Source of the DNA: an uncultured bacterium
Lineage (GTDB): Bacteria; JAAXHH01
Reading direction: 5' to 3'
NCBI GenBank assembly: GCA_913051705.1
Contig: CAJXCW010000022.1
Span: 1-34,185 of the forward strand
DNA length: 34,185 nt
A model generated the notes under the pieces. The model was not told where the DNA came from and searched no databases. It worked only from the letters and a program-made list of their open reading frames with translations. Below, piece by piece: positions 17,422-26,464 of the stretch; position 1 is the stretch's first letter; each line of letters starts with the position of its first letter. The position numbers and the translations under genes were made by a program.

Positions 17422-18294
17422 TTAAGCCAAACTTAGATAGCGCTTAAGATTACTGAAGCCAATTCGTAGACCGACTGAAGGGTGTTCCAGGCCCTCGAAT
17501 TCAATAGATAGGACGCCGTCATATTCATGTTTTTTCATTATGCTGAGGCAAGATAAAAGCGGTACTTCTCCATGCCCGATGATAGATCCCCTCAAGTAAT
17601 TTCCTGCTCTTGAATTAAACCAGCCTTTTCCAGGATCGGGAGACGTACCCGTTTTAACATGGAAATCTTTGGCATGTACGTGAAACGCATAGGGTATCAA
17701 ACGACCGATCGCTGTTGCAGGATCTTCGTCAACGCACAAAAAATTACCCATATCGATTAATATCCCGAAATTCTCATGATCGACGCCATTAACAAGCTTT
17801 TCCACGCGATCACTATCCTGACAGAAAAAACCATGATTTTCTACCATGGTGCGTACGCCGAGGTCCGCTGCGAAATCGGTGACCTCACGAATGGCAGGAA
17901 TCAGCATAGGCAGGGCATCATCGAAACTCTTTTTCCCTTTGAATTCTCTTGGGAATCCTCGCGTAGCATCATGACGCATACCGGGCGCACCCAGGATCTG
18001 CGCCACGCGAACTTCATCTTTCACACGCTCAACCTCTGCCTTCCAATCTCCGTTACTCCCATTAATAAAATCCGCGCCGACCGTATAATTTACGATCGGC
18101 AATCCTGCTTCATCGCAGGCCTCACGAATTTTAGGCGCAAAGGATAAGGCGGTTTCACCTTCGGGTAAGGATAGCGCGGAAAATTCTATCACCTCAAATC
18201 CTATGTTTTTTACCAGTTGAATGACATCCAACTGATTTATGGCTCCACTCTGGACCAATCGACTAAAACTATACGAACTCACACCAAGCTGCAT
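17422..18294 (-). CDS. Sugar phosphate isomerase/epimerase family TIM barrel
   Basis: This is a 290-residue xylose-isomerase-like/AP endonuclease 2-type TIM barrel. Probable metal and catalytic residues are in VENHGFF (Glu152, His154), GILIDMGN (Asp181), HVHAKDFH (205-212) and the late glutamate in LSIEFEG. Such proteins epimerise or isomerise sugars, inositols and keto acids, often beside Gfo/Idh/MocA dehydrogenases, two of which occur elsewhere in this window. No substrate can be assigned. It appears to be the first gene of the minus-strand run that ends at 11302. Confidence 0.88.
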   Translation of the reverse strand: MQLGVSSYSFSRLVQSGAINQLDVIQLVKNIGFEVIEFSALSLPEGETALSFAPKIREACDEAGLPIVNYTVGADFINGSNGDWKAEVERVKDEVRVAQILGAPGMRHDATRGFPREFKGKKSFDDALPMLIPAIREVTDFAADLGVRTMVENHGFFCQDSDRVEKLVNGVDHENFGILIDMGNFLCVDEDPATAIGRLIPYAFHVHAKDFHVKTGTSPDPGKGWFNSRAGNYLRGSIIGHGEVPLLSCLSIMKKHEYDGVLSIEFEGLEHPSVGLRIGFSNLKRYLSLA

Positions 18295-18384
18295 AATTCG
18301 TTCGCTCCATTATTGTTTAGTTTATTATAAATATGACTCTGGAAAAATAGCCGAAAAAAACGGATTGATATTTGGTCATATAAT

Positions 18385-19227
18385 TCAAAAAACCAACTGT
18401 AATTCATGTTCTATTGAAAAGACATGAGAATACAGATTGGCAATCCAATCATGCCCTTCTTGCGTAATCCTCAAATACTTAATCCCATCTTTGATATATT
18501 TACTGATCCCACCCCAATAAAATCTAGCATAATTCTTCCGCATGTCTCTACGGCAGGTATATCCCATCTTTTCATTTGTTCCCAACTCCTCAAACGCATA
18601 GCATAACGCCGGAAGTTTTCTAAGGTAATTGGGATCACCAAGTTGACCAATCAAATCTGCCGCCCGGATGAGACCGCCGAAAGAACCGGTCCCCTGATGC
18701 ACCTCATCGTCAGGCACCGGAAAACGGGTCATCTCAATAAATGAGGCAACAACACCCGGATCTATCAACTCATGACCATCAAATCTTTCATGGATAAACA
18801 GTTTACCCCAATCGACATGATAGGGCGTCAAACTCGCACAGATCCCGCAGTCTGAAAACGGTTTTAATTCCACGTTTCTTCCGGTGTCAAAATGAGTATC
18901 TGTGTCCGCCCGACAGGCATTTCGTACATATCCAATATCGTGAGACACAAGGGCAACAAGAAAATGCAACCAATGTTGTCCTGTTACATTTCCTTCGGAA
19001 ATATGACGTCCTCGTAAGATCTGTTGCCCGGTTATGGTAACCATAATCGTATGTTCTACATTATGATAAAGCATATCACAGTTGGCAATATTTTCAAGGG
19101 CGAGTCTTCCGATCTAGGCAATCAAGTCGCCAAGCCCATCATTCTTCGATTCATGGCATGCTCTGGTGTATCCATCTTTCAAGGCTATTACAAAATTATC
19201 TATAATCAATTCCTGAAGATCCAGCAT
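18385..19227 (-). pseudogene. HD-domain phosphohydrolase, interrupted by an in-frame amber codon
   Basis: The frame from ATG 19227, which follows GAGGAGC, to the stop at 18385 is intact for 280 residues except for a TAG at 19116-19114, codon 38. HD-domain motifs follow: YHNVEHT and LHFLVALVSHDIGYVRN, then ASLTPYHVDWGKLFIHERF and EMTRFPVP. From memory this is a family best known from cyanobacteria, in which the interrupted stretch normally reads IAW(A/I)GR, so Trp38 has become a stop (TGG to TAG). If real, translation could restart at ATG 19074 and keep the HD core. The TAG overlaps an 11-base match to the Illumina adapter, so an assembly error is possible. It lies 12 bases downstream of ispH. 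Confidence 0.8.
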
Positions 19228-19239
19228 AAATTGCTCCTC

Positions 19240-20478
19240 TCAATTAGAAGCGGAAATGGCTTCAGTCCTCATAACTTCTTCTACCCCTGAGGCATCAGGA
19301 AAAAAACGGAGTATTCTAAGCAAGACTTCATCAACCATGGCATCCGGGCAAGAGGCGCCGCAGGTCAGGATGATATCAAGGGGCCGTTTATCAGGAAGCC
19401 ACGCATCTGATACCATCATATTCCGCTCTCGAAGATCGTAATGTTTGATTTTCTCCTTGGAATCTATTTCTTGTGCATTTTTTATAAAATAGGTGGGCAT
19501 GGACCGTTGACATAGTTCTACAAGGTGCGAGGTGTTTGATGAGTTATATCCGCCTACCACAATGGATATATCTGCCCCCTGTTCGATCAACGCGTACGTG
19601 GCATTCTGATTTTCATTGGTGGCATAGCAAAGGGTATCAGAGGTATCTGCAAAATGATGATTTATCTGGTCCGACCCATATTTATCAATCAAGGCCTGTT
19701 TAATTATACGCGTTATCTCACGTGTTTCCGAAGCGAGCATCGTCGTCTGATTGACGACCCCCAGACGCTGGAGATGACTATCCGGATCAAATCCTTCCGA
19801 ACATGTACGGCCAAAAACTTCAAAGAAGGCACGATGGTCATATTTTTCCCGAATTATATCGGCGAGTTTCATCGCTTCATGCTTATCAAACACCACCACA
19901 GTCGGCGCCTGCTGAATGCTATGTGAGAAGGTCGCCCGGGTTTCTTCATGTTTCGCTTTTCCATGTAGAACGATTGTAAAACCCTCGTCCCCTAATTGTT
20001 TGCTTCTTTTCCACACTTTCTCGACAAAAGGGCAGGTTGTATTGTAGTTATATGGATCAATATCACGGGCGGATAGTTCTTCCTGTATCTCCACAGTCGT
20101 GCCAAAAGCCGGGACCACCACGATGTCGTCTGATCTCAGGGCATTCCAAGGTATAATCTGGGTACCATCCGTCGTGAAAATAAACCGTACCCCCCGAGAT
20201 TGCAGGTCGTTGTTGACATTTGGATTATGTATCATCTCACTTAGAAAGAAAATCCGATTGTCCGGATGAGATTCAAGAGTTTTGTAAGCGATTTCAATGG
20301 CATTTTCCACACCGAAACAGAAACCAAAATGCCGGGCTAATATGAAGCGGACGGAACCAAAATCCAAGATTGAAGGAGAAAGGTCTTTTTTTTTGGGATC
20401 CTGTTCCTGTCTTGCTTTTTTTATCCCTGAAATGATCTTGCTTTTATAGAACACCGGGATGTCAAAGTGCCTGGCCAT
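19240..20478 (-). CDS. ispH: 4-hydroxy-3-methylbut-2-enyl diphosphate reductase, long form
   Basis: This is the last enzyme of the MEP isoprenoid pathway, reducing HMBPP to IPP and DMAPP with a 4Fe-4S cluster. The three cluster cysteines are Cys54 (FGFCFGV), Cys149 (NTTCPFVEK) and Cys284 (DTLCYATNENQ). The substrate residues are in MIHNPNVN and LHGKAKHEET. At 412 residues it is about 100 longer than the E. coli enzyme and matches the cyanobacterial/plant type, with an N-terminal extension and insertions. ATG 20478 follows AAGGAAA. The HD gene is just downstream and probably in the same transcript. Confidence 0.94.
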   Translation of the reverse strand: MARHFDIPVFYKSKIISGIKKARQEQDPKKKDLSPSILDFGSVRFILARHFGFCFGVENAIEIAYKTLESHPDNRIFFLSEMIHNPNVNNDLQSRGVRFIFTTDGTQIIPWNALRSDDIVVVPAFGTTVEIQEELSARDIDPYNYNTTCPFVEKVWKRSKQLGDEGFTIVLHGKAKHEETRATFSHSIQQAPTVVVFDKHEAMKLADIIREKYDHRAFFEVFGRTCSEGFDPDSHLQRLGVVNQTTMLASETREITRIIKQALIDKYGSDQINHHFADTSDTLCYATNENQNATYALIEQGADISIVVGGYNSSNTSHLVELCQRSMPTYFIKNAQEIDSKEKIKHYDLRERNMMVSDAWLPDKRPLDIILTCGASCPDAMVDEVLLRILRFFPDASGVEEVMRTEAISASN

Positions 20479-20671
20479 AGCATTTCCTTGAGATATATTA
20501 TTTCAAAATATAGTTGCCGAAAAATTCAACCCGCCATTCACTTTGTCAATATATCTCTATCTCACCCTTAAATCAATAGCATTCCACATTAAAACAGGAG
20601 AGCATTCCAAAACAATTCAAGACGACATTCTATCCCTGTAGGACCAGTAAGGATTCCTTTTCCATGGCGGT

Positions 20672-21436
20672 TTATCCTGCACTCATTTCAGGTTGCGGAT
20701 ACGTTTCTTTATACCCATTCGGCCTTCTCAGTAGATATTTCTGCCAACTGCCCTCGGGCGCTTCTTCAAAAAGTCGGTCATATAAGGCATCTCCGCCAAA
20801 ACTATTAGCGATAACACCGGGACAATAGGTAAATATGGCCGTTCTCCTAACCTGGTTTGCTTCGTTTAAAGAACCATGATGCAAATCATGGGTGAACAGG
20901 AGAACGGACCCTGCTTTCATCGGTATTTTTATCTTCAGATGATCGATGTTTTCCCCTTTCGGTATAGCATAGTTCGCCTTGTGGCTTCCCGGAATAATCT
21001 GTAAGGCGCCGCCATCTGGATCGATATCCTTGAATGCATATAACACATTAAAAAGATTATGCCGAATCTGTCCGTTGAAGTGATAATAGTTATGCGCGGT
21101 CGTCGGGGTATGATTGGAATGAAAACCCGTACCACCGCCCCGCCATTTAAACGTAATCCATGTGGACTTTAATCTCGGTTTTTCGATCATTTCTCTCAGA
21201 TAGGGTATGACCACCGGATTATCAATCAACGGCAAAAGTTTAGATTCCAGGTTAATAATGTCATCAAATCGTACGACAGGATCTTCTTTGATTCCCATAT
21301 CACCCCGTTCACCTACGACCTGATCTTCAATCTCATCCATTCGGTTGTTAATCTGTTCCAGATAATCTGATTCAACGGCGTGTTCGATATATACATAACC
21401 ATTGATGTCGTAATCGAAAAGTTCAATTGGTGTCAT
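20672..21436 (-). CDS. Phytanoyl-CoA dioxygenase (PhyH) family protein
   Basis: This 254-residue protein has the double-stranded beta-helix fold of Fe(II)/2-oxoglutarate dioxygenases of the PhyH/EctD type. GGALQIIPGSHKANY and AGSVLLFTHDLHHGSLNEAN with RRTAIFTY are characteristic. The distal histidine is among His183-187, and the 2-oxoglutarate arginine is Arg197 or Arg198. The proximal HxD motif is not clear. GFHSNHTP (104-111) offers His106 with Asn108, so iron binding may be altered. PhyH-like proteins are greatly expanded in Poribacteria, which supports the lineage guess. The substrate is unknown. It is divergent from the DUF2914 gene. Confidence 0.85.
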   Translation of the reverse strand: MTPIELFDYDINGYVYIEHAVESDYLEQINNRMDEIEDQVVGERGDMGIKEDPVVRFDDIINLESKLLPLIDNPVVIPYLREMIEKPRLKSTWITFKWRGGGTGFHSNHTPTTAHNYYHFNGQIRHNLFNVLYAFKDIDPDGGALQIIPGSHKANYAIPKGENIDHLKIKIPMKAGSVLLFTHDLHHGSLNEANQVRRTAIFTYCPGVIANSFGGDALYDRLFEEAPEGSWQKYLLRRPNGYKETYPQPEMSAG

Positions 21437-21569
21437 GTGTACACCCCGGAAAGGATATATACAGATGATTGTATCAACATTATTTTGACTCTATGATCAT
21501 TGCATAGTAAATTCACAGATACATTCTACCGTCCATTCACAGATCCGATACGGTATCATCCTCTTCCCC

Positions 21570-22667
21570 ATGTATAGAAAACAAATCAGTCGTCTTTTAT
21601 CTTTTCATACCAGACATAAAAAGGTGGTGCCGATCGGTTCATTTATAGGCGGCTTTGCATACGACACGTATACGCTGCAACGCATTGATCTCTGGCTGGA
21701 TAATCTACAGATGCTGGGCTATTTGCTGCTTTCGGCAAGCGCCCTCATGGTAATTGGGATGATTGAACAGGATCGGTTGAAAAAAGAATATATGGTATCC
21801 CGAAAAGAAATACTATTTGTTATTCTCCATTTCTGTCTTGGGGGTTTATTATCCGCTTATACGATCTATTATTTTAAAAGTGCCTCCATCAGTCAATCCT
21901 ACGTGTTTGTAGGCTTAATGATCCTTATCTGGTTAATGAATGAATTTAAACCGAAACAGATCTCTCAGCTAAAAATCCTCAGCCTATTACATTTCTTCTG
22001 TAGTTTTACTTTTATCACATTTTTCCTGCCTATTCTTACCCACCGGATGAATGTATGGATGTTTTTACTGGGGGGCCTGATCAGTTTGGTCTGCACAACC
22101 GGCATCTGGTATGTGATCTTACGAAAAGATCTTTTTCTATTTGATGACCAGGGGAAAGAAGCACTGGTCCCGCCATTCTCTCTTTTTATAATCCTGCTGT
22201 TTTTATATAGTATAAATTGGATTCCGCCTGTTCCACTCTCCTTAATAGATATCGGTATTTATCGTGGCGTTCAAAGGACAGATGACGGTCAATATCTCGT
22301 CCGCTATAAACAGCCCGGTTTGATTGAATTTGGAAAGAAGGATGATCGGGTGTTTGAATATACCGAAGGAGATACGGTGTTTTGTTATACCGCGATCTTC
22401 GCTCCAACGGATATGCGTCAAAATATCATTCATCATTGGGAATTCCAGAATGCGGATAAACAATGGCAAACGACAGATCGTATTGCTTATCCCATGGTCG
22501 GGGGACGTGATGGAGGATGGCGGGGATTTTCCATGAAGCGCCAATTACAGATCGGTTATTGGCGAATTAATGTGCTCACAGAGGATAATCTCGTTTTAGG
22601 ACGTGTCCAATTGACTCTGGTGAAGACGGAAGCGAAACCTACGCAGTTTGCAGTGGAAATGAAATGA
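21570..22667 (+). CDS. DUF2914 domain membrane protein
   Basis: This is a 365-residue protein. Residues 1-225 contain about seven hydrophobic segments (for example MLGYLLLSASALMVIGMI, IILLFLYSINWIPPVPLSL). Residues 240-355 form the soluble DUF2914 domain, recognised by VFCYTAIFAPTD, HHWEFQNADKQWQTTDRI, GGWRGFSMK and GYWRINVLTEDN. The domain is a predicted beta sandwich, probably outside the membrane. Its function is unknown. It precedes the ABC exporter pair by 120 bases on the same strand, so shared transcription is possible. Confidence 0.85.
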   Translation: MYRKQISRLLSFHTRHKKVVPIGSFIGGFAYDTYTLQRIDLWLDNLQMLGYLLLSASALMVIGMIEQDRLKKEYMVSRKEILFVILHFCLGGLLSAYTIYYFKSASISQSYVFVGLMILIWLMNEFKPKQISQLKILSLLHFFCSFTFITFFLPILTHRMNVWMFLLGGLISLVCTTGIWYVILRKDLFLFDDQGKEALVPPFSLFIILLFLYSINWIPPVPLSLIDIGIYRGVQRTDDGQYLVRYKQPGLIEFGKKDDRVFEYTEGDTVFCYTAIFAPTDMRQNIIHHWEFQNADKQWQTTDRIAYPMVGGRDGGWRGFSMKRQLQIGYWRINVLTEDNLVLGRVQLTLVKTEAKPTQFAVEMK

Positions 22668-22719
22668 AATCGTGAATGATAAAAAAACATTTGTTATGAT
22701 TTTATCTTGATAATTTCCT

Positions 22720-22731
22720 TGTTAATTAACA
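22720..22731. promoter_or_regulatory. Perfect 12-bp palindrome upstream of the ABC exporter genes
   Basis: TGTTAATTAACA at 22720-22731 is fully self-complementary and lies 56 bases before the GTG start of the exporter operon. That position suits a repressor site. It is AT-rich, and no second copy was noticed, so chance cannot be excluded. Confidence 0.25.
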
Positions 22732-22787
22732 CCCCTCTCATTAATCTTGTTCATCCATTTTAATATTACCCCCTCCCGAGGCTTTGC

Positions 22788-24569
22788 GTGACCCTGAATC
22801 CATTTAAACCCTTTTCTTCCTATCTTAAGCCTTACCGAAAACAAATCGCCCTCGGCCTGACCTTACTCGTCGGATCTCAATTGGCCTCAACCGCCATTCC
22901 AATCTTCTTGCAATGGGCGGTTGATGTGGCTCAAACGGGATATGAAGCGAGTCAGGCGGGGAATACGATCGCGGTGGAGACGGCCCTCAATGAGGTTATT
23001 TATTATGCCGTTTATATTGTTCTCCTTGCGATCCTGTCGATGCTTCTGCAAATGGGGATGCGATGGGCGTTGAACAGCATGGCGCGTTATGTTGAATATG
23101 ACATGCGGGCTGCTTATTTCGACCATTTGCTGCGTTTACCACCTTCTTTTTATAATCACATGCCTACGGGTGATTTAATGGCCCGTGCGACCAATGACAT
23201 TCAAGCCATCCGCATGTTTCTGGCATTTGGCGTTCGTATGATTGTCACGGCTGCGCTGGCCTTTCCATTAAGCCTGGTTGTGATGGCGACGATCGACTGG
23301 AAGTTAGCCATCTATGCTATCCTGCCCATGCCGCTTCTTGCCCTTGTGATGAACCGTGTCGCTGCGAAAATAAATGTCGGGTTTCGTGACATACAGGAAC
23401 AGTTTTCGACCATCAGCGCCCGGATACAGGAGAATCTGGCCGGAATCAGGGTCGTGAAAGCCTTTGTGCGTAGAGAACAGGAAATTGGAGTCTTCAAACA
23501 TTTAAATGAAGATTATCTCCAGAAAAATAAAGTCCTGATTAATGTGCAGAGTCTGTTTTATCCCTTTATGTTTCTCATCAGTGGCGCTTCCTTATTAATC
23601 GTACTGTGGATCGGCGGTGGCGAAATTATAAGAGATGAAATGACGCTGGGAGAATTCGTAGCTTTTAACGCCTACCTCACCCGATTGGTTTTTCCAATGA
23701 TCACTCTCGGATGGATGATAGACCGGTACCAGCGAGGCGTGGCATCGATGAAACGGATCAATGCCGTACTTGAAACCAAACCGGAGATCACAAACATACC
23801 GGAAGCTAAAAAGGATGTCGATATAAAAGGACATATCGAATTTCGTCATTTACATTTCGATTATGATAAAACGCCTATTTTAAATGATATCAACCTGGTC
23901 ATACCGGCAGGGAGCACCCTGGCCGTGGTCGGGCGGGTCGGGGCGGGGAAGACCACACTTGCCAACCTCATCCCCCGTATGATCGAACCCGCAAAGGGAG
24001 ATCTGCTGATCGACGGGATACCAATACGAACCATTGATCTGTCTACCCTTAGGGCCGCCATTGGTTTTGTCCCGCAGGACACCTTTTTATTTTCTGATAC
24101 GATATTCGAAAATGTCGCTATGGGGATTGAAAATGCAACGCCGACTGAGGTGTCTACTGCGTCGGAGATATCACAATTATCCAAAGACCTGTCGGATTTC
24201 CCAGATGGCTTTGATACCATGATGGGCGAACGTGGGGTTACCCTTTCCGGCGGGCAAAAACAGCGTGCGGCGCTGGCCAGAGCTGTTATTCGTAACCCGA
24301 AGATACTCATTTTAGATGATGCGATGGCGAGTGTGGATACCCACACGGAAGATGAAATATTAGACGGACTGCGGAAGTTAATGGCTGACCGGACAACCAT
24401 CATCATTGCCCATAGAATATCCACGGTAAAAGATGCTGATCACATTATCGTGCTCGACGAGGGTCGTATTGTTGAGCAGGGTACGCATGATACATTGATT
24501 CATCTCAACGGTATCTATACGGAAATGTATCAACAGCAACAGATGAGAGATGAATTAGGGGAGATGTAA
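22788..24569 (+). CDS. ABC exporter half-transporter, subunit 1 (degenerate-site type)
   Basis: This is a 593-residue type IV exporter. The transmembrane domain spans about 1-320 and the nucleotide-binding domain 345-580. Walker A is GRVGAGKT at 382-389, the Q-loop is in GFVPQDTFLFS, the signature is LSGGQKQR from 486, and the switch is His542 in IIIAHRIS. The catalytic glutamate after Walker B is replaced by aspartate (LILDDAMASVD, Asp511), the mark of the YheI/BmrC/MdlA side of heterodimeric exporters. The start is GTG 22788 after GAGG. The partner gene begins five bases after the stop, so the two form one transporter. The cargo is unknown. Confidence 0.93.
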   Translation: MTLNPFKPFSSYLKPYRKQIALGLTLLVGSQLASTAIPIFLQWAVDVAQTGYEASQAGNTIAVETALNEVIYYAVYIVLLAILSMLLQMGMRWALNSMARYVEYDMRAAYFDHLLRLPPSFYNHMPTGDLMARATNDIQAIRMFLAFGVRMIVTAALAFPLSLVVMATIDWKLAIYAILPMPLLALVMNRVAAKINVGFRDIQEQFSTISARIQENLAGIRVVKAFVRREQEIGVFKHLNEDYLQKNKVLINVQSLFYPFMFLISGASLLIVLWIGGGEIIRDEMTLGEFVAFNAYLTRLVFPMITLGWMIDRYQRGVASMKRINAVLETKPEITNIPEAKKDVDIKGHIEFRHLHFDYDKTPILNDINLVIPAGSTLAVVGRVGAGKTTLANLIPRMIEPAKGDLLIDGIPIRTIDLSTLRAAIGFVPQDTFLFSDTIFENVAMGIENATPTEVSTASEISQLSKDLSDFPDGFDTMMGERGVTLSGGQKQRAALARAVIRNPKILILDDAMASVDTHTEDEILDGLRKLMADRTTIIIAHRISTVKDADHIIVLDEGRIVEQGTHDTLIHLNGIYTEMYQQQQMRDELGEM

Positions 24570-24574
24570 CGCCT

Positions 24575-26344
24575 ATGTCCCAAGTATCCGACCAGGATGA
24601 AGAAATAACCGAAAAACCGTTAAACGCTAAATTACTCTGGCGTCTCATCGGGTATCTGAAGCCATATCTCTGGTGGGTCTCACTTGCGTTTATTCTTATT
24701 CTCGGAACTGCTTTCTTTCGACAGGCCACGCCCTATCTCACCAAGATCGCAATTGACGATTATATCCTCATTGGCAACCTGGATGGATTGAACGATATCA
24801 TCTTTCTCTTCTTTCTGTTTCTCATCCTGCAATTTATTACCAATTATTTTGAACGCTTTATCACCAAAATGGCCGGCCAATGGTCGATGTATGACATTCG
24901 AGCGGCTATATTCGCCCATACCCAGAGATTGCCTATTAAGTTTTTCGACCGGATGCCGATTGGGCGCATGATGACCCGAAATACGAATGATGTCGATGCG
25001 CTGAATGAGTTGTTTACCGAGGGTTTTGTGGCTACCTTCAGTGATTTATTTACCGTGGCCGCGATCATCGGCTATATGTTTTACATGAATACGGAATTAG
25101 CCACTATTACCTGTTTAACTCTTCCTGTAATATTTTACGTTACCTTCTGGTTTCAGAGTAGATTGCTACGCGCTTTTCGCCTGGCACGCAGACATCTGGC
25201 CAGACTGAATACATTTCTTCAAGAAAACATATCCGGTATGGCTGTTGTCCAGCTTTTCAACAAAGAACATCGGAATAGAAAGAAATTTGATGAGGTGAAT
25301 ACGGACTATCTCCATGCCAATTTAGAAGCGACTTTTTATTACTCCCTTTTTTTTCCCATCACCGAATTCATCGGTTCAGCCATCACCGCACTGGTCATCT
25401 GGTATGGCAGCAGCGATGTCATCCGGTCTCAAATGGACTGGGGCATCCTGATTGCCATGTTGCAATATATCCCCCGGTTCTTCTGGCCGATTATGGATAT
25501 CGCCGAACGATATGGCATTCTCCAATCCTCAATGGCCTCAGCAGAGCGCATTTTTGAATTGCTCGATACCGAGCCGGAGCCGGTCGGCGGCGATTTATTG
25601 AAAGATAAAATCGAGGGACGTATCGAATTCCGGCAGGTATGGTTTGCATATAATGAGGAAGATTGGGTACTCAAAGATGTCTCATTTACTATTGAGCCCG
25701 GCCAGAGTGTGGCGATTGTTGGTGCGACAGGATCAGGAAAAACGACCATTATCAGTCTGCTTGCGGGATTTTACCTGATTCAAAAAGGGCAAATCCTGAT
25801 AGACAATGTGGATATACATGAATGGAATATAGAATCCCTCAGGAAGAGGATAGGGGTGGTTCAACAAGATGTCTTTCTCTTTTCAGGTACCATTGAAGAA
25901 AATATCCGATTTGGCGATAATTCCCTGTCGGAAGACCGTATCAGGCAGGCGGCGCATGATGTCAATGCAGATCGTTTTATTGACCGTCTGGAGGAAGGAT
26001 ATACCCATCAACTCACCGAGAGGGGCAGCACCCTTTCTTCAGGCCAGAGACAACTCCTCGCTTTTGCAAGAGCCCTGGCGGCCGAACCGGACATACTCGT
26101 TCTTGATGAAGCGACAGCCAATGTGGATACGGAGACTGAATTATGGATTCAGGATGCCGTAGAAAGATTAATGACCTCAAGAACGTCCATTGTTATCGCT
26201 CATCGGCTTTCCACGATTCGTAACGCAGATATTATCATCGTGTTGCACAAGGGGAAACTCAGGGAAAAAGGAACACATGATGATCTGATGTTGCAGGACG
26301 GCATCTATCGTAGATTACATCAATTACAATACCTGGATCAATGA
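24575..26344 (+). CDS. ABC exporter half-transporter, subunit 2 (catalytic-site type)
   Basis: This is a 589-residue partner of the preceding gene. The transmembrane domain covers about 20-325, and the nucleotide-binding domain 345-580 has Walker A GATGSGKT at 383-390 and Walker B LVLDEATANVD with the normal catalytic Glu512. The signature is LSSGQRQLL from 487, slightly off the LSGGQ consensus, as expected for the subunit completing the degenerate site. It is most like the YheH/BmrD/MdlB side. Heterodimers of this type export drugs, lipids or peptides, and no substrate can be assigned. Confidence 0.93.
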   Translation: MSQVSDQDEEITEKPLNAKLLWRLIGYLKPYLWWVSLAFILILGTAFFRQATPYLTKIAIDDYILIGNLDGLNDIIFLFFLFLILQFITNYFERFITKMAGQWSMYDIRAAIFAHTQRLPIKFFDRMPIGRMMTRNTNDVDALNELFTEGFVATFSDLFTVAAIIGYMFYMNTELATITCLTLPVIFYVTFWFQSRLLRAFRLARRHLARLNTFLQENISGMAVVQLFNKEHRNRKKFDEVNTDYLHANLEATFYYSLFFPITEFIGSAITALVIWYGSSDVIRSQMDWGILIAMLQYIPRFFWPIMDIAERYGILQSSMASAERIFELLDTEPEPVGGDLLKDKIEGRIEFRQVWFAYNEEDWVLKDVSFTIEPGQSVAIVGATGSGKTTIISLLAGFYLIQKGQILIDNVDIHEWNIESLRKRIGVVQQDVFLFSGTIEENIRFGDNSLSEDRIRQAAHDVNADRFIDRLEEGYTHQLTERGSTLSSGQRQLLAFARALAAEPDILVLDEATANVDTETELWIQDAVERLMTSRTSIVIAHRLSTIRNADIIIVLHKGKLREKGTHDDLMLQDGIYRRLHQLQYLDQ

Positions 26345-26364
26345 ACCGCATATCGATGCGCATG

Positions 26365-26386
26365 GTTTGCGGTGTTTCACGCAAAC
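26365..26386. terminator. Hairpin in the convergent gap after the ABC exporter
   Basis: GTTTGCG at 26365-26371 pairs with CGCAAAC at 26380-26386 around an eight-base loop, 20 bases after the exporter stop. A smaller hairpin, AAGGTG at 26434-26439 with CACCTT at 26443-26448, lies nearer the end of the opposite gene. Neither is followed by a T-run, so termination is a guess from position. Confidence 0.35.
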
Positions 26387-26464
26387 GGCGGCCCCGTAGC
26401 TTACGTCGGTGAGCCTTCAATAACGGTTGGTTTAAGGTGTGGCACCTTTGAAATACGTATTACA

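Noticed and set aside
20479-20671. Repeated AGCATTCCA near 20577 and 20602
   Set aside because: A nine-base direct repeat with a single spacing. No third copy or palindrome, and no link to a start site.
22678-22706. GATAAAA ... TTTTATC stem after the DUF2914 gene as a terminator
   Set aside because: The stem is almost all A-T with a long loop, so it would be unstable and is expected by chance in such AT-rich sequence.
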